Below are positions 10,752-19,075 of a stretch of DNA of 64,000 nucleotides, one piece after another. The notes beneath the pieces are model-generated. The model saw only the letters and a list, made by a program, of their open reading frames with translations. It made no database searches and was not told where the DNA came from. The DNA comes from Capronia americana (Eukaryota; Ascomycota; Eurotiomycetes; Chaetothyriales; Herpotrichiellaceae): contig JADWQD010000006.1 of the NCBI GenBank assembly GCA_016110215.1, positions 868,001-932,000 on the forward strand, written 5' to 3'. Numbering within the stretch: the first letter of the stretch is position 1; every line of letters begins with the position of its first letter. The position numbers and the translations under genes are program-made.

Positions 10752-12133
10752 ATGATGGACCAGTACCTTCGATGTAACAATCAGGTCAATGGGAGAATCT
10801 GTCGAACTGTGCTCAGACAAGAGGCCATTGTCACTACTTGCGCGCAAGTACCCTGCTGTCCCTTACTGATTTTATTTGACATCTATTAGGCATATCTTTT
10901 GTACCCACTGTGCCGACAGCACTGGGTTGACCGGGGCACCACCAGGACGCCGCCGATGTCCAGCTTGCGAAAGTGAGCTTCCACAACCCCACGATGTTGC
11001 TCGCAATCTGTTGAGGCCGGCGGATGACTTCAAGACGAGCGTGCTTGCTGGCCTTGATCCAGCTACCATCCTCGAGTGTGCTCAGAAGGCACTAAACTTC
11101 TGGACGTTCCAAAATACTCAGGAGCAGTGAGGCTCAGCACACCTTCTCGATCTAGGAGATCTATCTAAGTCATAATAGCGCATATCAACAATGCAGGGCG
11201 AAACTCCTCGAGCAAAGATGTCAACAGCTCATGGCCGAGGCTGATAAGGTCGTCCACGATGCCAACAATCGCATCGAGGCCATGGAAGCTCAGGTACAAG
11301 GCACGCTCAATCCCACCCTCACAGCCTGAGAATCTTGCTGACGTTTTAACGGACCTCATTAATGATCGACAAACCATGGACCAAAAATATGCCGACCTCT
11401 TCAACCAGTACCAGGAGAAGAGCAAGAAACAACAACAAACCCAGAAGCTTTACAATGCTCTCAAGCAGAAGGTTCAGGTGGAGAAGATGGGAGCAGTTGC
11501 CAACAATGACGTTGACCAGACTCTTCATTCCATCAATGTTATAGGCGCCCCTGACAGGATGCAGGACGGCCGGGAGTCCAGACAAGGCTTCCGTGCAGCT
11601 GAACCTCGTGACACGATAGAAAGGGGAGTTCCCCGATATGGTGCTGTGCAGGGAGAGCTCGAGCGACTCCATCCTCATCAACGCTCTGGGAGCAGTGCCG
11701 CCGGCAGTCAGGGTGGTCACATACGGATGCCACCACCAGGAGGACCACGAGCCCCAGGGATTCGTATGTGTTCCGCGGCGCTAGTGACAATTGCTGACAC
11801 GTCAAAGCAAACACTGTTACTTCGGGCACCCCTATGATGAGAGCACCCTTGCCAGCTCCAACTCGTCTAACCGTTAACCGTTCGCAAATTCCGCACTCAG
11901 CTTCTCGCAGTGGATTTCCAGCTGGCCAAGCACTGCCGGGCTCATCTCGTCGCCAACCAAATCAAGCAAGTAAGATGCCAGGCTCCGCGCAGAACTGTAG
12001 TGCAACCAGATTCGGAATGAATTTTGGCAGGACGGGGACCGCTAGATCTCTTGACGGAAACCAAAGTTATGGACATCGTGCTGGTAAGCCCGGTCGTCTC
12101 AGCCGACATCCCATGCTGATCTTACGCAGATAG
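10752..12133 (+). CDS. RING protein of the HEI10/CCNB1IP1 (Zip3-like) type, about 396 aa
   Basis: Modelled as exons 10752-10843, 10890-11126, 11197-11293, 11325-11763 and 11808-12133. The N-terminus is a RING finger with cysteines 8, 17, 30, 35, 38, 54, 57 and His32 (the C-x-H-x2-C-x2-C core reads CAHIFCTHC). A coiled-coil segment follows (AKLLEQRCQQLMAEADKVVH to KSKKQQQTQKLYNALKQK), then a Ser/Gly/Pro-rich tail containing LHPHQRSGSS and ending RFGMNFGR. This order matches fungal proteins annotated as cyclin B1 interacting protein 1/HEI10, meiotic ubiquitin or SUMO E3 ligases that promote crossover formation. Intron 1 must be GC-AG to keep the RING in frame. Intron 3 must be only 31 nt (or 37) or else hides a frameshift. 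The last exon is read through to the TAG at 12131; an additional 3' intron starting at 12082-12084 is possible. Family call good, 3' end uncertain. Confidence 0.8.
10844..10889 (+). other. Non-canonical GC-AG intron inside the RING domain
   Basis: Only splicing from GCAAGT (10844) to TTAG (10889) joins TGC-GC to G-CAT and restores the RING core C-A-H-I-F-C. The nearby GT (10848) would put the next exon out of frame. The intron is 46 nt with a CTGAT branch-like site. GCAAGT is the usual donor consensus of the minor GC-AG class of U2 introns. Confidence 0.8.
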
Positions 12134-13900
12134 GACCATCCATCTAGCACGTCATAGTCTGGATCTGACAGGCTCCGTGGACCACACTCGGCCGGCCATG
12201 TGAGTGAGATCAAATTTGGTTGAAAACCCTCCGGCTGTGAGACAGGAGAAGGAGGATAGCCGCGTATTATTCACCTCAATCTCTGGGCACACAGCGGGCG
12301 CATCATACTTATTTGCTCCTGTCACATGATAACAGAATCTCACAACATAGAATTTAGGCCGTTCTCGAAGGCCATGCATTTGCCAGTGCCAGCTTAAGAT
12401 TCTCGACTACCACTAGCAACCTATGAGTTCCTCGAATCTCCTCGCGGCCATGAGCTTCAACAGCCATTCCTCTGGCGCAAGATCTGGTCTGACGAGCTCT
12501 GGCGCATTCTGCGTGTCGACACAACGTCTGATCCCGTCAAACTGGGCTTTCACTCCCTCAGGCCTGACGTGACTGCGAGGTGGCTACCCATTGAGGCGAT
12601 CTGCCCGAGATAGATTCACTCAATGGCTTGATGGACAAAACCGGAAGCATCTCTGACCCACGCCGTAGCGTCACTGCCACCGACGTCCTGTCGAAGGACA
12701 ACTTTTCACACATGTCGTCCACAATTGCTGGGGAGTCACAAGACTTAAGAACCAGACCCTGGTATTACAATCGGACTTTTTGCCCGTACGGGAAGTTTGA
12801 ATCATGTGTAAGAACCCCATACTGCTATTGTGCGTAGTTCTAAGCTTTGAGAGAAAGACTACACATTATCTGCACAACTTTCAGTTGCCGTGACTGCCCT
12901 TGAATCATGGTCCCACAGGAGGCTCTCGCCAAAAGTCAGCCTCGGACTGAGCTGCCACTTGGCATCCACGACCAGCCTGGCCAAGTTCCCGGGGGGAGCC
13001 AAGCAAGGAGATTCGTGGGCCGAATTGGCAAGTTTTTATGATTGACCTTGAGCAGCTCGGAAGTCTCGATATCCTGAGAAGCTCCTTGGACACACTCGGA
13101 ATTTTATACAGGACGGAGATGTTGACTATCTGGATAACCATCAATTCGATGCGTCAATAGGTATAGCGTCGAATATGGGGAAGGGGTACTTGAGAGAAGT
13201 CGCCGCAAAATTCAACATAAACCGCGACAAAGGAAGGACTTCACTCGGTACGTACCTCTCGATTCTCCCTCGACAAAGACAACCGAATGCGAGCGGATTT
13301 TGCGCAATCTCTTTCCCCGCGAATTGCTGTTCTGGATTTCTCCGACTTCTGAGATACGAGTCTCGTGTTGCGCAAGAGTCTTGGTATCGTTTTCTTGCCT
13401 ATTTTGGCAGTACGCTGCTCTCTGAAAACTAGTGGCGATTAAGCTGATTTGGGTTTTGCGACCACAGGCCTTACCCATTGCTTTCCGCGGAGCACGAGGA
13501 ATGTCCGACAGTGATGGCTGTCAGATCTCGGCCCGCCACGTACTGTTATATCACACCTCGACGACAAGCTTTCAGGCGTCTCATTTATGTGCTTCCTATT
13601 TGCCGGCTTTGAACCCGGTTGCCTCGACCCTGCTTGATTGGGAATCTCGAGACACCATTGGCTTTGCACCCGGATATACCAGGGTCGCCTGAGCCTCGCT
13701 GACACGAATCATCTTACTCAAGAATGTGGTATAGAAACCCAAGGTAGACGCTGGAGCATTACTCTCTTCACATTCTCCCTTCTCATAACCCTTGCGTGAA
13801 GGTATCAAGGGATCGTTCGTTGCCCATTTCTGGACTCGAAGTAGCTTTGTTAACGTCCCCGGCTCCCCCAGCTTTGTTTTTCGAATCTGAGACAGGAACC
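12134..13900. other. Gene-poor interval with one possible coding remnant
   Basis: No complete gene can be supported. One frame, 12398-12613 plus, has a protein-like composition over 71 codons (for example PFLWRKIWSDELWRILRVD) but no ATG and no matching upstream exon. It could be a decayed gene fragment or an exon of a gene I cannot assemble. The next open stretch (12628-12837) has less protein-like composition. The last 150 bp before 13901 should hold the promoter and leader of the FAD oxidase. Confidence 0.4.
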
Positions 13901-15845
13901 ATGGCAGACTCTATTGGTCCTCAGTTCACATATCTCCTCTCTCTCCTCTCCGATTCGGAAATCATACGCCCATCGTCGGATCTGTACATTGCGGAAACGT
14001 CCACATGGGCAGCACAGAAGAATCTCCACCCCCGTCTTGTGCTCCGCCCGTCTTCAACGGAATGCCTCTCCAAAGTGATAGAGTACCTCTCAACCACAGA
14101 CCTTGACATAACCATCCGTGGTTCAGGGTATGGCTCTGCATCGGCCAAGGACGTTCTGGTCTCCATGGCAGCCTTCGATGACTTTGAGTTCGATGGGGAG
14201 GACGAGATACTAACAATCGGAGCGGGACAGCTTTGGCGGGACTACTACGAGAAGATGGAGCGGCTTGCGCCGGACTACCACGGTTGGTCTCGATCCGTTC
14301 CCACGCCCCAAGAAACTTACATATAATGGGGTCATTTAGTCGTCGCCGCAAGAACGCCCGCCCTCAGCATTGGAGGCAGCATTCTCTCGGCTGGATTCTC
14401 CTGGCTGGCTAGACAGTACGGAAACACGTCGGATGTATCAAACTTCCTTGACGCAGAATGTATCCTGCCCTCCGGTGAAGTCCTGTGGGCGTCGGAGGAT
14501 CCTGATCTCCTATGGGCACTGAGGGGCGGCGGAGGGAGTTTCTGCATCGTCACCAAGTTTAAACTCCGAGCATATAAATACACTCGGCAAATCTGGGCAG
14601 GTCCGATCATCATTCCGCGAAGACACTTGGATTTGGTGGCAAAGGGAATTGCAGTAATGCAAGGCCGCGCCGAGAAGGGCGAGATTTCACCCCAGGTGTC
14701 CCATGATCTGTATGTAGTGAGCAAGGCACAGGCCGCGCACATGGGTGCGACGGAGGACTTGCTCATCGTACAAGCATTCGACGCGTTGGGCGAAGAGCAC
14801 GGCAGGTCAGAAGATGGTTTCAAATGGGCGCTGGATATCCCGGGATCAGCGGACATGACGAAAGTTACAGATCTGAAGGGCGTGTCGATGATGCATGGTA
14901 AGTCGTCCTGCCCCCGGAGTATCTTTCCATTGTACAACAAGGTGAGGAGTGCAGGTGCAGGTGCAGGTGCAGGTGCATTTCAGTCGCCGGACTGCAGAAT
15001 TCGAATGCAATGGAATGGATACCTCCGCTAACATCATCTTCCCGCGACGCCACGGACAGAACAAGTCGCCTCCCTCAAAGGCGCGTTCAAAACATTCTGG
15101 CAACCACTGATCGTCGGGCCGCTCGACCAACCCACCATCCTCAACGCAGTAAGCTGGTTCGACCGCGTCGTATCCTCCGGAGGATCCATCTCCCCCAGCG
15201 CCCAACTGGTCTTTGAATGCCTGTGTACCCGCGCATCGTCCTCGGGAGCCCAGTCATCAGCCTGGCCCCGCCCACCGGGCATGACGAACACGATTATCTG
15301 CGCGGCCGGGTGTGTGCCGGCGGAGGGCACGGACAACGAGCTCGAAAAAGCGAGAAGGCTGTGCCTCGAGGCACCGGGGATGATAATGCCGCACGAGAAT
15401 GGTGGCAAGGGCGTCAGGATCGCCCCTAACGCTGTGGAAACTTTCCACGAGTTACGAGACGTGAGTTTCTTTCCTCCTTTACCCCAGGCAGATCGACCAC
15501 GAGAGGTCGACGTGTCCCAGAGCAGACACACCTGATAGATGGGGACGAATGTCCGAACAGCCGTGTATACTTGTGTGTGTGTGTGTGTGTGTGNNNNNNN
15601 NNNGAGCTACCGCGCCGACCCTCCGAACACCCCAGTCAACTAGGGTGTGCGGGTGTCTGCGTGTGTGTGTGTGTGTGTGTCAGGACAGGACCACAATTAC
15701 TGATCCCGCCCCCCGAGATGCTTAGGTCTTCGCCGATCACCTCCCCCGCTTGCTAGAGTTGAAGAGGAGGTACGATCCGCAGAATAAACTGGGAGGGCCG
15801 GTCAGTCTTCCTGGCCGGGGAGGCATAGGGCCAGACGGAATATAA
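13901..15845 (+). CDS. FAD-binding oxidoreductase (FAD_binding_4 plus BBE domain), 486 aa
   Basis: Four exons, 13901-14282, 14340-14897, 15060-15460 and 15726-15845, join in frame to 486 residues. The start is the first ATG, in a strong context (GGAACCATGG); an upstream in-frame GTG at 13796 is rejected. The PCMH-type FAD domain covers about 20-220 and includes LVLRPSSTECLSKVIEYL, GGSILSAGFSWLARQYG and LWALRGGGGSFCIVTKFKL. The final exon encodes a typical BBE C-terminus (LPRLLELKRRYDPQNKL). The family oxidises alcohols, sugars or alkaloid-like substrates using O2. In the usual R-G-G-H motif that anchors FAD through histidine, this protein has RGSGYG at 73-78, with Tyr77 in place of the His, so covalent attachment at that site is not expected. 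No secretion signal is evident, so a cytosolic location is likely. Substrate unknown. The last intron carries a sequencing gap. Confidence 0.9.
14949..14976. repeat. Hexanucleotide microsatellite (GTGCAG)n in intron 2 of the FAD oxidase
   Basis: About four and a half copies of GTGCAG in the 162-nt second intron (14898-15059), which is otherwise unremarkable. Each unit holds an AG, but the functional acceptor is the later ACAG at 15059 because only that restores the frame. Confidence 0.85.
15571..15678. repeat. (GT)n microsatellites flanking a 10-N assembly gap in the last intron of the FAD oxidase
   Basis: A (GT)n run at about 15571-15593 meets ten N at 15594-15603. A second (GT)n run lies at about 15660-15678. 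Both sit within the intron 15461-15725 between exons 3 and 4 of the FAD oxidase. The real length of the gap is unknown, but the exons on both sides are intact and in phase, so the coding sequence is probably unaffected. Confidence 0.9.
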
Positions 15846-17011
15846 CGCGGCAGAATACAGTGGAAGGGTCACAGTGGTGCCGACGGTAAATATGGCTTGG
15901 TAGACTGACTAGGCGATCGGGAGCGTTCAAGGGCCGACTTGACCAATATCAGTAGCAACAGCAACCAAAACAATACATTGATCAGCACGTGGCCAGTGCC
16001 TAGTGCCCAGTGTCCTGCGTCCAGTGTCAATGAAAAGGGAGCTAACCAGGCGATAGGTAAAGGCGTATGTCTGCTATGCTACCTTTCAACGGGCGCAAGG
16101 ACCCGTCGCACGCAACGGGAATACATCAGAAACAACACTTGGGCCGTCCACCATCTGGCGTGATGCTCGATTCATCATTAGACGATACACATTCTTCTGC
16201 CAATGCATATAGTTGCGGTACATAAGCGCGGTCATCTCGCGGCGGTCCAAGCAGACCATATGTCCTGCATGCAGCTACTGCTTCCTGCTCGACCAATCCC
16301 ACAATTCTGCGTCCGATGCATGGACGCTGTAACATATGCGTCAACACATGTCGCAAGCGTGGGTGAAAAGGGCGGGTCCTGTGGTCCTCAGCCTCCATCA
16401 CGCCACAGTCGGCAGACTCGCTCTGTAGACGCGGCCTTCCATGCATTTAGACCGGTGTTTGAGAGTGCTCTTTCTGACGCGAGCTGTTGCGAGCGCAATC
16501 GGGGCAGGCGAGATGCATGTTGCTGAAGAGGGCAGGTAATACAGTACGCGCAACTGTGGCCCAGTCCCAATGGTAGACATCTCGCTCAGCATGATGTTCC
16601 ACACATCGATCGAATCTGTCGCATGCAAAAACGAGGTTTTGTCGACGACTCACTCGTCCCAAACAAGAAGTATTCGATCGGCGCGTTCCTCGAAGGTGTC
16701 TCGGTGCGTGTCACTTGCGTTCGGTCGCGGTCTGAGCTCTCCTTCTGAAAGCAAAGAGCTGGTCGTGCTTTCACCTCATCATTTGTATCATTTTGTCGGG
16801 TCTCATTGTGATGCTTGCAGCTCGCTTCAACCGGCAAGTACTGGCTCTGCACGTCTGGTACCCGATACCGACGGTTCCTTGACCAAGAAGACGTCAGCAA
16901 ATCTCGCTCGTATCTCTCTTCTGTTCCCGCGAATGTGCTGGCAGTTCACGGGGAGCTCAATGGCCCTCGACATCAGGAGCGCTCAGGTGAATCCGGATGT
17001 CGAAATTGTCT
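15846..17011. other. Intergenic region between two convergent genes
   Basis: About 1.2 kb between the stops of the FAD oxidase (plus) and the FIP1 gene (minus). I see no gene, repeat or RNA signature. Open frames here are short and of random composition. Both 3' UTRs and their terminators should lie here. Confidence 0.5.
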
Positions 17012-18040
17012 CTACCAATTCCTTCTCCCACCCTTCCCTCGCCCTCTTCCACCAAAGCCGCCGCCACCACCCTGATCGAACCCACTCCCACCTCCGCCAC
17101 CAGGCCCAGCAAAGCCCGCGGCAGGACCCGTAGGAGGTTGTGGCGCACCCATCATGGCCGCCCCGGGCCCAGCCATGAACTGCATAAATTGACTAGGGTC
17201 CATGCCCCCAGGATCAAGGCCCTGCGACGTCATGGCCGCAAACATCTGCTGCATCTGAGCTTCACTGGGCATCCCCGCCATTGAAGCACCCATGTCTCCC
17301 GGGACTGCGCCCGGAGCACCTGCCATCGGTGGCATGCCCGGCATAGCTCCTCCGCCGGGAATGCCTTCCACAAACGCCTTCATTTGCTCTGCATGCTGTG
17401 TGATCTCCTTGACCTCCTTTGGCATTTGTTGTTGCTTCAGGCAGTAACTTGCCCAGGTGAACTCGTCGAAGCCGTAGTTGAAGTAATCCGTAATATCCGC
17501 GCCGGGCTTGCGCCAGGGTTTGGATGATTCGGAGGGGAAATCGACATCGAAGTCCGTGGATAATATTGGTTTGCCGGTTGCTGGGTGCACAGGGTTGCCA
17601 TTCGGGTCGATCTTCGAGGTATGTCGAGCGGGATAGTCTGTCCCGGGGCGATCGTTCGGAGGTTGGGAGCCGAGGCGGGAGTCTAGGGGCGTTTCTCGTT
17701 TTATGGCAGGCGAGGGTGTTAAGGAGGCCTTGCGCAAGTCTGAGGCTGGTGTTTGAGATGACCCTGATGGGCGTTTGGGTTGGGACGTTGAATTCGAGTC
17801 GGCAGAAGGCTTAGGTTCATCTTTGGCGTCGATGATGAAGTCGACGTCGTCCTGAAGGAGCAGTCAGTGGCCATCCTCGCGGTTTGCTCTCCATTGTGTT
17901 CATACATCGTCGTCTTCCTCTACTTCTTCACCTTCCTCTTCGCCTTCATCGGCGTCCCCCATGTTGACCTCACCTTGCTGTTTGGTGCCATACACGTCAT
18001 CGTGCTCCGGATAGATATCGTCTTCGTCCGAGTCCATCAT
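17012..18040 (-). CDS. FIP1: Pre-mRNA 3'-end processing factor Fip1, 324 aa
   Basis: Two exons on the minus strand, 18040-17906 and 17851-17012, join in phase 0 through a 54-nt intron with a CACTGAC branch site. Translation starts at tandem ATG codons (MMDSDED). The N-terminal 90 residues are strongly acidic (long E/D runs). The Fip1 signature lies at about 156-182 and includes KPGADITDYFNYGFDEFTW. The C-terminal third is Gly/Pro/Met-rich and ends in an RGG-like tail (GGRGRGKGGRRNW). Fip1 is a subunit of the cleavage and polyadenylation factor that tethers poly(A) polymerase and binds U-rich RNA. It acts in the nucleus. Length and order agree with other fungal Fip1 proteins. The gene is divergent from HSP10, with 257 bp between the two start codons. 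Confidence 0.95.
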
Positions 18041-18297
18041 CTTGACTGCTTACAAGGGATACGCACAGTGAGAGAGAAGTGAACGAGGGGTGTTGTTGGT
18101 ATGCTGGACTCTGTGGCTGCTCCTGTCCAATCATTAGCGGAGTCTGAACGGGGCAGGTCTGGCGAGACGGCCGGATGCTTCGAGAAAAAAGTGACCTGTT
18201 GTCGCTCATCTGTTTACCACTCTTCAAGCCCTCTCCTCGTTGCCGTAACTACAGTGAGACAATTTCCCCCGAAAAGACTTCTAAGCACACAGTCAAG
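18041..18297. promoter_or_regulatory. Shared FIP1/HSP10 promoter with CCAAT box and heat-shock-like element
   Basis: Only 257 bp separate the two divergent start codons. A CCAAT box lies at 18127-18131. A TTCnnGAA pair (TTCGAGAA, 18179-18186) fits the core of a heat-shock element, appropriate for the HSP10 side. A third correctly spaced repeat is not seen, so binding by Hsf1 is plausible but not shown. Confidence 0.5.
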
Positions 18298-18782
18298 ATG
18301 GTACGTCTACATACGCTCAAGCGACAACCGCCCCCCCAATTCTCAGCTCCTGTTGCAATCGGGATGCCTGAAGCTTGACCAGACGATTGATCGAGTTCTA
18401 ACTGGCGCAGACGACCGCTCTCAAATCCATCCGTTCCCTAGTCCCGCTCCTCGACCGTGTCCTGGTGCAGCGCGTCAAGGCCGAAGCGCGCACGGCGGGC
18501 GGCATCTTCCTCCCCGAATCATCCGTCAAAGAACTCAACGAGGCGAAAGTCCTGGCCGTTGGACCCGGAGGCTTCGACAAGGAGGGGAAGAGAATAGCCA
18601 TGAGCGTGCAGGAGGGTGACAAGGTGTTGATTCCCCAGTATGGCGGCAGTCCGGTCAAGGTTGGGGAGGAGGAATATCATCTTTTCAGGGATCACGAGTG
18701 AGTCCGAGCTGGAATTGTCAGCTTAACGGTTTTTGGATGCTAATTGGCCAACAATAGGCTGCTTGCAAAGATCAAGGAGTAG
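18298..18782 (+). CDS. HSP10: Mitochondrial 10-kDa chaperonin (GroES/Hsp10), 104 aa
   Basis: Three exons, 18298-18300 (the ATG alone), 18411-18697 and 18758-18782, give 104 residues. The introns are 110 and 60 nt with clear GT-AG ends. The product has the whole Cpn10 fold: SLVPLLDRVLVQRVKAE at the N-terminus, the mobile loop with TAGGIFLPESS, then KVLAVGPG, GDKVLIPQYGG and a C-terminal ELLAKIKE. Hsp10 forms the heptameric lid of mitochondrial Hsp60 and is required for folding of imported matrix proteins; it normally carries an uncleaved targeting sequence at its N-terminus. The last exon encodes only the final eight residues. The heat-shock-like element at 18179 lies about 110 bp upstream. 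Confidence 0.96.
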
Positions 18783-19075
18783 TCAATCGGTCCTGCAGAG
18801 TCTCGGCGCCATATTCCCAGGAGTCGCCACGTCCAGGTTGCGACGTACACCATGTACCACCAAATCAGCACTTCTCTTGGCCATCAACCAAGCTTCAGGA
18901 GGCTCAGCATGTGCAAACGTCAAAAGGGAAACTGTCTTCTGAGCATGAGCGGGAAGCGTGCGGCGTTCAATTTGAACATTTGCATATACCTTGTGTAGTT
19001 TATAAGAGACACCCAATACATCTTTGATCTCCGCTCAGACCACTCAGTCACTGTCACTGTTTGACCACCTCTCGG

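Noticed and set aside
11951..12010. Possible further intron (GTAAGATGCC donor at 11971) in the HEI10-like gene
   Set aside because: All nearby acceptors lead to early stops or to the wrong frame, while reading through keeps an open frame that includes a family-like RFGMNFGR end.
16570..17133. 187-codon plus-strand frame
   Set aside because: Its 3' part is the antisense shadow of the FIP1 C-terminus and its 5' part shows no protein-like pattern.
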